From assembly GCF_001815985.1 (NCBI RefSeq), contig NZ_KV823583.1:1-64000 (forward strand): a stretch of DNA of 64,000 nucleotides, in the 5' to 3' direction. The notes beneath the pieces are model-generated. The model worked only from the letters and a program-made list of their open reading frames with translations. It made no database searches and had not been told where the DNA came from. This DNA is from Corynebacterium sp. HMSC27B11 (GTDB lineage Bacteria > Actinomycetota > Actinomycetes > Mycobacteriales > Mycobacteriaceae). Each line of letters opens with the position of its first letter. Position 1 is the stretch's first letter. This document shows, in pieces, positions 50,375-59,167 of this stretch. The translations under genes and the position numbers were made by a program.

Positions 50375-51100
50375 ATGGCGCGTCCCACCCCACAGTCGGC
50401 AGCACGCGCCCGCGGCGCCGAGCTGGTGCAGCAGGCGCTCTCCGAGGGCTATAGCTTCGTCGACGACTACCTGCGATTCCACGGGTTTACCCACGTGGCC
50501 GGGGTGGACGAGGCCGGTCGCGGTGCCTGCTGCGGCCCCATCACCATCGCCTCCTGCGTCCTGCCTGATCACGACGTTCCCGAGCTGGAGGGACTCAACG
50601 ACTCCAAGAAGCTCACCCCGCGCCGCCGCGAGAAGCTCTTCGGCGCCATCACCGAGCACGCGGTGGCCTACAAGATCGTCCATATACCCGCCGCCGAGAT
50701 CGACCAGAAGGGGATCCAGTACGCCAACATCAACGGCATGTACCGCGCCGTTGCGGGGCTATCCGTGGAGCCAGACGTGGTCCTCACCGACGCGGTGCAC
50801 CTGCCGGAGCTTGCGTGCGAACACGCGCCCCTGGTCAAGGGGGATGCGTTGTCCCCGGCGATCAGCGCCGCGAGCATTCTGGCGAAGGTGTCCCGGGACC
50901 GCCTGATGGTGGAGATGGACGGGCAGTATCCGGACTATGGCTTGGCCGGCCACAAGGGTTACGGCACGGCGAAGCACATGGCTGCGGTGCGCCTCCATGG
51001 TGGCTGCCCGGAACACCGTTACACTTACTCTAATGTCGCCACCGCACATGCCGAGTGGGCGAGCACACAACCGCGTGAGGAAGGACATCCTGGCCAGTGA
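50375..51100 (+). CDS. rnhB: Ribonuclease HII
   Basis: RNase HII cuts RNA within RNA-DNA hybrids and removes misincorporated ribonucleotides. The 241-residue protein has the catalytic VDEAGRGACCGP motif near residue 43 (Asp and Glu), further conserved acidic positions in VLTDAVHLP and MVEMDGQYPDYGLAGHKGYGT, and the KVSRDRLM stretch. It begins 2 bp after lepB and overlaps the DUF2469 gene by 4 bp, so the three are likely one transcript. Confidence 0.96.
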   Translation: MARPTPQSAARARGAELVQQALSEGYSFVDDYLRFHGFTHVAGVDEAGRGACCGPITIASCVLPDHDVPELEGLNDSKKLTPRRREKLFGAITEHAVAYKIVHIPAAEIDQKGIQYANINGMYRAVAGLSVEPDVVLTDAVHLPELACEHAPLVKGDALSPAISAASILAKVSRDRLMVEMDGQYPDYGLAGHKGYGTAKHMAAVRLHGGCPEHRYTYSNVATAHAEWASTQPREEGHPGQ

Positions 51101-51405
51101 GCGCTGAAGAGCTAGACGACTACGAGGCAAACGTTGAGCTGTCGATGTACCGCGAGTATCGCGACGTCGTGAGCCAGTTCTCCTATGTCGTGGAAACCGA
51201 GCGCCGGTTCTACCTAGCCAACGCGGTGGAACTCACGCCCCGTAACTCCGGCGGCGAAGTCTATTACGAGATCCGGATGTCGGACGCCTGGGTATGGGAC
51301 ATGTACCGCCCGGCCCGCTTCGTTCGCTACGTCCGCGTGATCACCTACAAGGACGTCAACATCGAGGAACTCGACAAGCCCGAGCTGCAGCTGCCGGAGC
51401 ACTAG
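51097..51405 (+). CDS. DUF2469 family protein
   Basis: This small soluble 102-residue protein is conserved next to rnhB in actinobacteria (family DUF2469). The sequence is rich in acidic and aromatic residues (YREYRDVVSQFSYVVETERRFYLAN, VYYEIRMSDAWVWDMYRPARFVRYVRV). No function is established to my knowledge. The GTG start overlaps the rnhB stop by 4 bp. The 236 bp that follow hold no gene I can identify. Confidence 0.9.
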   Translation: MSAEELDDYEANVELSMYREYRDVVSQFSYVVETERRFYLANAVELTPRNSGGEVYYEIRMSDAWVWDMYRPARFVRYVRVITYKDVNIEELDKPELQLPEH

Positions 51406-51641
51406 CCCGGTACCTCTCGCGGGCTTCCTGCTCCGTTTGCCCCGCTGTTATCCACACCCCAGCGCCTATCCACAGGCTCCTGGGGTTTTCTTCTTCCCGC
51501 TTTCTTTTCAGGACGTCAACGCCCTGGCCACCGTGCTTGGCTAGCCTCACACGCTGCCCTGGTACGACAGCTGCGTGGGCAGGGCATGGGTGAAGGAATT
51601 TTCCACGCGCAGCGGAAGACAACGACAGCGAGGTACGGGGG

Positions 51642-52091
51642 ATGGATAGCGCAACGCAGGTGGCACAGGTCGGCCGAAACGTGACCGGTCGGGGTTCGGT
51701 TCGCCAGGGCTCGGTCGGCCAGAGCTCGGTCGGACCGAGCACAGCGGATTCGACGGTGGGGGTAGGCCGACAAGGTGAGAACCTGGCCGGGGAATATCTG
51801 GTGAGTCAGGGCTGGAGAATTGTGGAGCGCAACTGGCACTGCCGGTTCGCGGAGCTCGACATCATTGCTCTCGACCCCGCAGGCGAGATGGTGTTCGTGG
51901 AGGTCAAGTACCGCAAGGACACCGCCCACGGCACCGGCGTGGAAGCAGTGACACAGACTAAGCTGCGCCGGATGCGACTGGCTGCGGGGAAGTGGCTGGC
52001 GGAACAGCAGCGCGGGGTCGATGTGGTGCGTTTCGACGTCATCGACGTGGGCCCCGCTGGCGTGCGGGAACACGTGGTGGGGGTGGCGTGA
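51642..52091 (+). CDS. YraN/UPF0102 family endonuclease-like protein
   Basis: The 149-residue protein carries the UPF0102 core from about residue 42 (GRQGENLAGEYLVSQGW). It has the PD-(D/E)xK-like nuclease residues in FAELDIIALD and VFVEVKYRKD. The first 40 residues are Gly/Ser/Val-rich and poorly conserved, so the true start could lie further downstream, although no better start signal is apparent. It is followed by yifB and dprA with overlapping ends, a common cluster linked to DNA uptake and recombination. Confidence 0.85.
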   Translation: MDSATQVAQVGRNVTGRGSVRQGSVGQSSVGPSTADSTVGVGRQGENLAGEYLVSQGWRIVERNWHCRFAELDIIALDPAGEMVFVEVKYRKDTAHGTGVEAVTQTKLRRMRLAAGKWLAEQQRGVDVVRFDVIDVGPAGVREHVVGVA

Positions 52092-53707
52092 TGGCAGTCG
52101 GGCAAGCCAGAAGCATGGCCCTTCACGGGTTGGACGGGATGCTCGTGACCGTGGAATGCGACCTGGGGCGGGGGCTGCCCGGGGTCAGCGTAGTCGGGCT
52201 GGGGGATGCAGCGGTGGTGCAGGCTCGTGACCGGATTCGCGCGGCGATGCTGAACAGCACACTGCCGTGGCCGAAGTCGAAGGTCGTGATGAGCCTGTCG
52301 CCGGCAGACGTGAAGAAGGAGGGCTCCAGCTACGACTTGGCGATGGTGGCGTCGATCCTGGCAGCCCAGGGTTTATCCGAGTTCGCGCTGGAGCTCCTGA
52401 GTGACACGGTGGTCGTCGGGGAGCTCGGACTGGACGGTACGGTGCGCGCCGTCGCCGGGGTTGTCCCCATGATTCTGTCCGCACAACGCCGGGGGATGCG
52501 TCGCATCGTGATCCCAGAGGAGAACCTGCCCGATGCTCAGCAGCTCGTCGACGTGGTTGCCGGTCTGGACATCCTCGCCGTGGGCAGCCTGAAGGAATTT
52601 CACGCATGGCTGCGTGGCTCCGGCAGCATTGTCCCCGTGAGTAAACCCGTGGGCGCGCTGACCCCGGATTCCGGGCACGGGGCACGGGATGAGGAGGTCG
52701 ACATGGCCGACATCGTGGGGCAGGCCGAAGCGCGCCGGGCGCTGGAGATTGCCGCCGTGGGCGGGCACGCCATCATGCTCACCGGACCGCCGGGCAGTGG
52801 AAAGTCGATGCTCGCAGAGCGCCTGCCGACGATCCTGCCTCCGCTGTCGGCCACCGAGCAGGTCGAGGCGGCCGCGATTCACTCGATTGCCGGTGGCCGG
52901 GGAGACCTTGGCCCGATCTGGGCCGGGGTGAGACCCTTCGTCTCCCCGCACCCTTCGGTGACCCAAGCCGCGCTTGTTGGTGGCGGGCCGAACCTGCAGC
53001 CCGGCGCGATCAGCCTGGCCCACCACGGTGTGCTGTTCTTGGACGAGGCAGCGGAGACCCGCTCGGGGGTGCTGGACTGCTTGCGGATCCCGATGGAGTC
53101 CCGCCGGGTGGAGATCGCGCGTGCCCGCCGCAGTGTCTCCTACCCGGCGGGATTCCAGCTGGTGATGGCGGCGAACCCGTGCCGTTGCGGTGCTGAGGAT
53201 CCAAGCATGTGCACGTGTAGTTCGACGGACCGCCGCCGCTATTATGCGCGGGTCTCGGGTCCCATCCGCGACCGGATTGACGTCTTCGCACAGACCCGCA
53301 GGCAGCGGCTGATCGGTCAACAGTTCCCGGTGAGTGCGCAGGCAACGGCCACGAGTGGAGCCGACAGCGAGGAGGGACGAGCGGAGAGCTCAGCGGTGGT
53401 GGCGGAACGGGTCGCCCAGGCCAGGGAGCGTTCCCACCACCGTTGGCGAAAACTCGACCTAGGGGAGGCCGTGACGAATGCGACGATTCCCGGCAGGCTG
53501 CTGCGCTCCGAGTGCGCGGCGAGTTTCGAGGGAATGGTGGCGCTGCAGGAAGCCTATGCCTCCGGTGCGCTCTCGCAGCGTGGGGTGGACCGGGCGTTGC
53601 GGGTGGCGTGGAGCCTCGCCGACCTCGCCGGGGTGGCCCGGCCCGGGGTTGGGGAGGTTCTGGACGCTGCCGAGCTCTTTTCCGACACTGAGGAGGTGCC
53701 AGCATGA
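52091..53707 (+). CDS. YifB/ComM-family Mg-chelatase-like AAA+ ATPase
   Basis: The 538-residue protein has an N-terminal Lon-protease-like domain, a central AAA+ domain (Walker A GPPGSGKSML near residue 235, Walker B LFLDEAAE near residue 315) and the Cys cluster NPCRCGAEDPSMCTCS near residue 357. A C-terminal Mg-chelatase-like domain follows. ComM homologues are helicases that promote branch migration during natural transformation. ATG 52091 overlaps the yraN stop by 1 bp and its own stop overlaps dprA by 4 bp, giving a coupled yraN-yifB-dprA unit. Confidence 0.93.
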   Translation: MAVGQARSMALHGLDGMLVTVECDLGRGLPGVSVVGLGDAAVVQARDRIRAAMLNSTLPWPKSKVVMSLSPADVKKEGSSYDLAMVASILAAQGLSEFALELLSDTVVVGELGLDGTVRAVAGVVPMILSAQRRGMRRIVIPEENLPDAQQLVDVVAGLDILAVGSLKEFHAWLRGSGSIVPVSKPVGALTPDSGHGARDEEVDMADIVGQAEARRALEIAAVGGHAIMLTGPPGSGKSMLAERLPTILPPLSATEQVEAAAIHSIAGGRGDLGPIWAGVRPFVSPHPSVTQAALVGGGPNLQPGAISLAHHGVLFLDEAAETRSGVLDCLRIPMESRRVEIARARRSVSYPAGFQLVMAANPCRCGAEDPSMCTCSSTDRRRYYARVSGPIRDRIDVFAQTRRQRLIGQQFPVSAQATATSGADSEEGRAESSAVVAERVAQARERSHHRWRKLDLGEAVTNATIPGRLLRSECAASFEGMVALQEAYASGALSQRGVDRALRVAWSLADLAGVARPGVGEVLDAAELFSDTEEVPA

Positions 53708-54960
53708 GCCCTGGTGGCACCACGGAGGAACGCCAGAACCTGCTCGCGTGGATCTACCTGCGGCAGACCATCGAAGCCTCAAATACGGATATTCTCAACC
53801 TCCTCTGGCCTGAAGGGTGGGAGAATCGGCTCGCGGACCGGGACGCGGGAAAGGGAGTGGCTCCCGATGTGCGGGGGCTCGCCAGCCGCATTCGCCACCG
53901 TGACCCCAGCCTGCCGCGCAGGATCCTGGAATCGACTGCCACGCGCGTGGACTGCGATCCGGAAGCCGAACTCGATGCCGCAACGGCTGCGGGGTTCCGG
54001 CTGATCACCCCGCTGGACCAGGAGTGGCCAGAGACCCTGGATCACGCCTTCGCCCGGATTGATGACCGCGGCAGCGACCAGAACTCGGCCGTCCGGGGCC
54101 TTGCCGCAGCACCCTTTGCCCTCTGGCTACGGGGCAACGGCAACCTGCGGAACTTAAGCCGCCAGTCGGTGACCGTCGTTGGCACCAGGCAGCCCAATGC
54201 TTATGGGGCGCAGCTGAGCACCCAGCTCAGCACGGACCTCGCCCTGGAGGGCTACAGCATCGTCTCAGGCGGAGCCCGCGGAGTGGACCGCTGCGCCCAC
54301 ACCGCCGCCCTGCGCGCCGGGGGCGCGAGCATCGCGGTGCTCGCCTGCGGACTCGACGTGGATTACCCCAGGCAGCACGTGGGGATGTTCAACCAGATCG
54401 CGGAGTCCGGGGTTGTTGTTAGCGAGTACGCGCTGGGTACCCACCCCGCCCGGCACCGCTTCCTCACCCGGAACCGACTGGTCGCCGGCCTGTCCGCAGG
54501 CACCATCGTGACTCAGGCCGCCAACCGCTCCGGGGCGCTGAACACCCTCAACTGGGCGGAGGTCATGCTCAACCAGCCCATGGTGGTGCCCGGGCCCGTG
54601 GATACAGCACTCAGCCAGGGGGTGCTCCATCGCCTGCGGGACGGCCGGGCCCAACCGGTCTGGACCGCCAGCCACGTCCGGGAGCTGGTGGAGGCCTCGA
54701 GCCAGTTCCACGCCGAGGTGCCCGAACAGCAGGCGATGGTCTTCGGCTCCGGCACCGGGGTGCAGAGCATGTCGCTGAACCAGGTCACCGTCTACGACGC
54801 AGCCGGATTGCCTGGCGGAGGCGGTGGAACGCTGCGCGACATCCAGCAGGAGACCGGGCTCTCCATCCAGCTGGTGATGCGGACGCTCAAGGAACTCGAC
54901 AAGCAGGGACTCATCACCAGGGAAGGGGAGCGTTGGGTCCGGGTGGATGGGGAGGCATAG
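53704..54960 (+). CDS. dprA: DNA-processing protein DprA
   Basis: DprA protects incoming single-stranded DNA and loads RecA. The 418-residue protein has the Rossmann-fold core with VVGTRQPNAYG near residue 158, SGGARGVDRCAHTAAL near residue 189 and IAVLACGLDVDYPRQH near residue 211. The C-terminal winged helix is at residues 355-410 (LRDIQQETGLSIQLVMRTLKELDKQGLI). About 100 extra N-terminal residues precede the core. It starts within a 4-bp overlap with the yifB-like gene. Confidence 0.94.
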   Translation: MSPGGTTEERQNLLAWIYLRQTIEASNTDILNLLWPEGWENRLADRDAGKGVAPDVRGLASRIRHRDPSLPRRILESTATRVDCDPEAELDAATAAGFRLITPLDQEWPETLDHAFARIDDRGSDQNSAVRGLAAAPFALWLRGNGNLRNLSRQSVTVVGTRQPNAYGAQLSTQLSTDLALEGYSIVSGGARGVDRCAHTAALRAGGASIAVLACGLDVDYPRQHVGMFNQIAESGVVVSEYALGTHPARHRFLTRNRLVAGLSAGTIVTQAANRSGALNTLNWAEVMLNQPMVVPGPVDTALSQGVLHRLRDGRAQPVWTASHVRELVEASSQFHAEVPEQQAMVFGSGTGVQSMSLNQVTVYDAAGLPGGGGGTLRDIQQETGLSIQLVMRTLKELDKQGLITREGERWVRVDGEA

Positions 54961-54972
54961 CCAAGGGGCCGA

Positions 54973-55016
54973 TGAACCACGACAACAGCTCTGCTGAACC
55001 ACAACAGCTATGCTGA
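54973..55016 (+). repeat. Imperfect tandem direct repeat in the xerC upstream region
   Basis: Two adjacent copies of about 20-22 nt (54973-54994 and 54995-55013) share TGAACCAC, AACAGCT and TGC. The copies differ by a 2-3 nt gap and one substitution. The second copy supplies the predicted xerC -10 box. Confidence 0.6.
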
Positions 55017-55022
55017 GCTGCA
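55009..55022 (+). promoter_or_regulatory. Predicted leaderless promoter of xerC
   Basis: TATGCT (55009-55014) is 7 nt before ATG 55022; no SD is visible. Confidence 0.55.
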
Positions 55023-56005
55023 TGCCGAAACCCCGCGACCCGCAACTCCTCCTCGAGGACTACGTGGACTACCTGCGCTATAACCTCGGCCGGTCGGAAA
55101 ACACGATCCGGGCCTACCAGCGGGACCTCACCGACGCTCTCGAGGGGCTGCGGGATATTGAGTCCTTCACCCTCGACCACGCACGCGACGTGCTGGGGTA
55201 CGCGGCCGACGATGGCGCCAGCCGGTCCCGGCTCTCCCGTCTGGCCTCCAGCATGAAAGGCTTCGGGAAGTTTCTCGCCCAGCGCGAGGTGCTCCCCGCG
55301 AACCCGGTCTCTGCGCTCCGGCTGCCCAAGGGAGAGAAGACACTGCCACGCGTGATGCGCAGTGACCAGGCCCGCACCCTCCTCGATGGGCTCAAGCGTG
55401 ATGCCCTCGAACCCCCGACCGCCGACCACGACGTCGACGACGCTCCAGCAGCCACGCAGCCAACAGGCGAGAAGCAACGGCGACGCGCCACAGCGCGCCG
55501 GGTGCGGGATTGGTTCATCGCCGAGCTGCTGTTTGGCACCGGCATTCGTGTTGGCGAGGCCGAGGCCATTGACGTCGAGGATTTCGACCGGGCCAACCGG
55601 CTCTTGCGTGTCACCGGTAAGGGAAATAAGACCCGCGTGGTTCCCTACGGCGGAATCATCGATGAGGCTCTCACACACTGGCTTTCCCACCGCGGTGAGC
55701 TTGCCCCGCGTGGTAATCCGGCGCTGCTCGTTGGGGTGCGCGGGGGTCGGCTCAACCAACGGGAGATCCGCCGAGTAGTTGACCAGGCCATCCGCCGCCA
55801 CCCGGAGCTCACAGTGGGGCACATGTCCCCACACGGGTTCCGCCACTCCGCAGCAACCGCCGTGCTCGAAGGCGGGGCGGATCTGCGGGTAGTCCAGGAA
55901 CTTCTGGGGCACGCCTCGATGAACACCACCCAGATCTACACTCACGTCGGCGCCGAGCGGCTCAAGGCCGCCTACCGCCAAGCCCACCCGCGCTCGGGAG
56001 AATAA
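55022..56005 (+). CDS. xerC: Tyrosine recombinase XerC
   Basis: This 327-residue tyrosine recombinase resolves chromosome dimers, with XerD, at dif. The N-terminal SAM-like core-binding domain (residues 1-100) is followed by the catalytic domain. All active-site residues are visible: Arg in GTGIRVGEAEAI, Lys in GKGNKTRVVP, HGFRH, the LGHAS His and the nucleophilic Tyr in TTQIYTHV. A charged, Ala/Pro-rich insert of about 30 residues lies near positions 125-160, within the catalytic domain. An inserted segment of this kind is not usual in XerC. Confidence 0.93.
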   Translation: MPKPRDPQLLLEDYVDYLRYNLGRSENTIRAYQRDLTDALEGLRDIESFTLDHARDVLGYAADDGASRSRLSRLASSMKGFGKFLAQREVLPANPVSALRLPKGEKTLPRVMRSDQARTLLDGLKRDALEPPTADHDVDDAPAATQPTGEKQRRRATARRVRDWFIAELLFGTGIRVGEAEAIDVEDFDRANRLLRVTGKGNKTRVVPYGGIIDEALTHWLSHRGELAPRGNPALLVGVRGGRLNQREIRRVVDQAIRRHPELTVGHMSPHGFRHSAATAVLEGGADLRVVQELLGHASMNTTQIYTHVGAERLKAAYRQAHPRSGE

Positions 56006-56052
56006 CGGCCCGCACCACGAAGCCCGCAACATGCGCCCCACACCACGCGGAG

Positions 56053-56679
56053 CTAGCGCAATAGACGCACGCGCACCGAGCCCAAGAGCTCAAACGGATC
56101 GAGGTATCGCTTCCGCCCATCCGTGCCCTTGACCCACGCGCCCCAGGACAACCCATCCGGCTTCCGGGCACTATCGCCCAACAACGCCGCATTCGCGAGC
56201 CGACCGATTCGCTGGCCCCGGGATACGGACTCACCCTTGGTGACCTCCGCGTATACGGGCTCGTAGGTGGTGTGCACCCCATCCCGGTGCCGGATCGTCA
56301 CCACCGGTGTGCCCGCGACTGTGCCGACGAAGCTGACTTGCCCGCCCATACTGGCGAGGACGTCCGCACCTGGCGCTGCCCGCAGGTCCACAACGCGGTG
56401 GCCGGGTAGCCAGTCCTTCTCCGGAATATCGAGTGGCCGGGTCACCAGGGTCTCCGCTGCAGCGGGGGAGGTCGGGGAGTCCGTGACGAGCGGCACGCGG
56501 TGGGAACGGTTCAGCCGATCAGTGCCCCGCAGCACGCCCCCGCGATCTTGTTGCGCTTCCTCCACGGCGGAAGCCACTGGCGGAACCGGAGCCACCGCGA
56601 TGGTCGACGTCAAGCTGAAAACACAGGCCGCTGCGAACAGTCGGCCACAGAAACGAGCGGAAGAAAGAAAGCGGAACAT
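56053..56679 (-). CDS. Exported M23 (LytM)-like peptidase domain protein
   Basis: The 208-residue protein has a signal peptide (about residues 1-38, hydrophobic core then VASA) and a C-terminal M23/LytM-like domain. The GHRVVDLRA stretch supplies the HxxxD zinc ligands and HTTYEPV the next conserved His. In the last motif, where active members have a His before a Trp-Gly or Phe, this protein reads GLSWGAW, so the third zinc ligand appears to be Ser. It may be a non-catalytic regulator or cell-wall-binding protein. The position between xerC and rpsB matches the M23 gene seen there in related actinomycetes. Confidence 0.75.
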   Translation of the reverse strand: MFRFLSSARFCGRLFAAACVFSLTSTIAVAPVPPVASAVEEAQQDRGGVLRGTDRLNRSHRVPLVTDSPTSPAAAETLVTRPLDIPEKDWLPGHRVVDLRAAPGADVLASMGGQVSFVGTVAGTPVVTIRHRDGVHTTYEPVYAEVTKGESVSRGQRIGRLANAALLGDSARKPDGLSWGAWVKGTDGRKRYLDPFELLGSVRVRLLR

Positions 56680-56775
56680 GCCTCAAACCTGCCGCAGGCG
56701 ACGTCCTCAAAAGAAGGGCGAAGAACGGGCTGTGGACAGGGAAGATCGACGGATACACACCGGGTAGGGAACCAC

Positions 56776-56804
56776 TTGGATTAACAAGCCAGAGCGACTA
56801 AAGT
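56776..56804 (+). promoter_or_regulatory. Predicted rpsB promoter, start of a long leader
   Basis: TTGGAT (56776-56781) and TAAAGT (56799-56804) are separated by exactly 17 bp. No equally good promoter is apparent closer to rpsB. Confidence 0.5.
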
Positions 56805-56810
56805 ATCCGG

Positions 56811-57195
56811 GTGCAGTGTGCTCACGTTTCCCGCACTACCCGGGGATGATGCGCCGCGCGAACCGTGCCAGCGGAGAACACGAGGCCTCCCGCTAGTGGC
56901 GATCGCAGCGACGTCAAGAACACAACACCCCGGGCAACCGGCGGCGAGATAGCGAGCAGACTGACTACACGTAGATGCCTCGTGTCCCCAACAGGTTCCA
57001 CCTACGGTCCCGCTGATTGCGGGTCAATACAGGTGGCGCAGCCCGGGGAGTCTGCCGGCCGGTCGCATAAGCCGAATGGAAGTTCGTCGAGTGCGCCGAA
57101 GAAGAAAACCGTAAAACCCCAAACTTTCGAAAGCGAGGAAGGGGCGGCAACGCTACAAGGCGAGGAAAACGCTTCAAAGCTGCCCCTGTAACACC
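56811..57195 (+). other. Long untranslated leader of rpsB-tsf
   Basis: About 385 nt separate the predicted start of transcription from the rpsB ATG. The stretch contains an open frame (56865-57191) with no family resemblance and no SD, which I do not call a gene. It shows purine-rich segments near 57100-57190 and local inverted repeats. A structured leader that regulates S2 synthesis is possible. Confidence 0.4.
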
Positions 57196-58005
57196 ATGGC
57201 TGTTGTTACTATGCGCGAACTGCTGGATGCAGGCGTCCACTTTGGTCACCAGACCCGTCGTTGGAACCCGAAGATGCGTCGTTTCATCTTCACCGACCGC
57301 AACGGCATCTACATCATCGACCTGCAGCAGACCCTGACCTACATCGACGAGGCCTACGAGTTCGTCAAGGAGACCGTCGCCCACGGCGGCAACATCCTGT
57401 TCGTCGGCACCAAGAAGCAGGCTCAGGAGGCCGTTGCCAACGAGGCTGAGCGCGTTGGCATGCCGTACGTCAACCACCGCTGGCTGGGTGGCATGCTCAC
57501 CAACTTCCAGACCGTCTCCAAGCGCCTGGCCCGCATGAAGGAACTGCAGGCTATGGACGCAGCCGAGGACGGCTACCAGGGCCGCACCAAGAAGGAGATC
57601 CTCCTTCTGAACCGCGAGCGCGAGAAGCTGGAGCGTGTCCTGGGCGGCATCGCCGACATGACCAAGGTCCCGTCGGCAATGTGGGTCGTTGACACCAACA
57701 AGGAGCACATCGCTGTCTCCGAGGCGAAGAAGCTGGGCATCCCGGTTGTCGCCATCCTGGACACCAACTGCGACCCGGACGAGGTCCAGTACCCGGTCCC
57801 GGGCAACGACGACGCGATCCGTTCCGCAAACCTGCTGACCTCCATCATCTCCTCCGCTGTTGAGGAGGGCCGCAAGGCTCGCGCGGAGCGTCAGGCAGCT
57901 GCTGCGAAGGACGCCGCCGGCGACACCGGCAAGTCCGAGGCGGACGCTGAGGCTGTGAAGGCTGAGGCTGCAGCCGAGGAGAAGGCCGAGTCCACCGAGG
58001 CCTAA
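57196..58005 (+). CDS. rpsB: 30S ribosomal protein S2
   Basis: Residues 1-225 are a standard S2 ([53 protein letters not shown]). An Ala/Glu/Lys-rich tail of about 45 residues follows, as in other actinobacterial S2 proteins. Length is 269. There is no clear SD before ATG 57196, which is unusual for a ribosomal protein gene. tsf follows 178 bp downstream. Confidence 0.97.
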   Translation: MAVVTMRELLDAGVHFGHQTRRWNPKMRRFIFTDRNGIYIIDLQQTLTYIDEAYEFVKETVAHGGNILFVGTKKQAQEAVANEAERVGMPYVNHRWLGGMLTNFQTVSKRLARMKELQAMDAAEDGYQGRTKKEILLLNREREKLERVLGGIADMTKVPSAMWVVDTNKEHIAVSEAKKLGIPVVAILDTNCDPDEVQYPVPGNDDAIRSANLLTSIISSAVEEGRKARAERQAAAAKDAAGDTGKSEADAEAVKAEAAAEEKAESTEA

Positions 58006-58183
58006 AGAGTGTTGAGTGGGGCGCGCACGCCCCGCTCGATGCCTCACACGGAAAGGCCGTATCTCGGCCTGCCCAGTGAGTGTGCTGCCCGCCGCCACAC
58101 GTGGCGGGGATTTGCCTCTAGACTTATTGGCTGACAGCACATTCATTCTTTCACCACTTCCATACGAAGGAGGGTCGCCACTG

Positions 58184-59002
58184 ATGGCGAACTACACCGC
58201 TGCTGATGTCAAGAAGCTCCGTGAGATGACCGGCTCCGGCATGATGGACTGCAAGAAGGCTCTCGTCGAGGCTGAGGGCGACTTCGATAAGGCCATCGAG
58301 ATCCTGCGTATCCAGGGTGCCAAGGACGTCGGCAAGCGCGCTGAGCGCTCCGCATCCGAGGGCCTGATCGCAGTCTCCGGTAACACCATGATCGAGGTCA
58401 ACGCTGAGACCGACTTCGTGGCAAAGAACCAGGAGTTCATCGACTTCGCGAACAAGGTTGCTCAGGCAGCCGACGCTGCGAACGCTAACTCCCGCGAGGA
58501 GCTCGAGGCAGTCGAGGTCGACGGCGCGAAGGCTGTCGACGCCCTGCAGGAGCTCTCCGCCAAGATCGGCGAGAAGCTCGAGCTGAAGCGCGCTGTCACC
58601 CTGGAGGGCGACAAGGTTGCTGTCTACCTGCACCAGCGCTCCGCTGACCTGCCGCCGGCAGTCGGCGTGCTCGTTGCTTACGAGGGCGAGAACGAGGAGG
58701 CTGCACGCGCGGCCGCCATGCAGGTCGCCGCTCTGAAGGCCAGCTTCCTGTCCACTGATGACGTCCCGGCCGAGACCGTCGCCAAGGAGCGCGAGATCGC
58801 CGAGGCTACCGCTCGTGAGGAGGGCAAGCCGGAGAAGGCTCTGCCGAACATCATCGAGGGTCGCCTGAAGGGCTACTTCAAGGACGTCGTCCTGCTGGAG
58901 CAGCCGTCCGTCACCGAGTCCAAGAAGACCGTCAAGCAGGTCATGGACGAGGCAGGCGTGAAGCTGACCGGTTTCGTGCGCTACGAGATCGGCCAGGGCT
59001 AA
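58184..59002 (+). CDS. tsf: Elongation factor Ts
   Basis: EF-Ts exchanges GDP for GTP on EF-Tu. The 272-residue protein begins [27 protein letters not shown], the family's UBA-like N-terminus. It contains the core [11 protein letters not shown] motif and the C-terminal [18 protein letters not shown] stretch. ATG 58184 has a GGAGG SD; the upstream extension of the open frame is not EF-Ts-like. A strong terminator closes the unit. Confidence 0.97.
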   Translation: MANYTAADVKKLREMTGSGMMDCKKALVEAEGDFDKAIEILRIQGAKDVGKRAERSASEGLIAVSGNTMIEVNAETDFVAKNQEFIDFANKVAQAADAANANSREELEAVEVDGAKAVDALQELSAKIGEKLELKRAVTLEGDKVAVYLHQRSADLPPAVGVLVAYEGENEEAARAAAMQVAALKASFLSTDDVPAETVAKEREIAEATAREEGKPEKALPNIIEGRLKGYFKDVVLLEQPSVTESKKTVKQVMDEAGVKLTGFVRYEIGQG

Positions 59003-59081
59003 ACCCGACACTGATCCCGTGCCTTCACGGCGTGGCTTAGTCGCTTAGCACGGCACCGCGCCACGGCATGGCGATAGTTTG

Positions 59082-59117
59082 AGCCGCCCACCCGTTTCAC
59101 ACGGGTGGGCGGCTTTT
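59082..59117 (+). terminator. Intrinsic terminator of rpsB-tsf
   Basis: A perfect 14-bp stem (59082-59095 with 59101-59114, 5-nt loop) is followed by TTTTATT. Confidence 0.92.
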
Positions 59118-59167
59118 ATTGTGCGCTATAATCCTGTTCAACATCTGAAGCGAGACAAGGAGATTCG

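Noticed and set aside
56865-57191. 108-codon open frame before rpsB
   Set aside because: It has no SD, no family resemblance and unusual composition for this genome; it is better seen as part of the rpsB leader.
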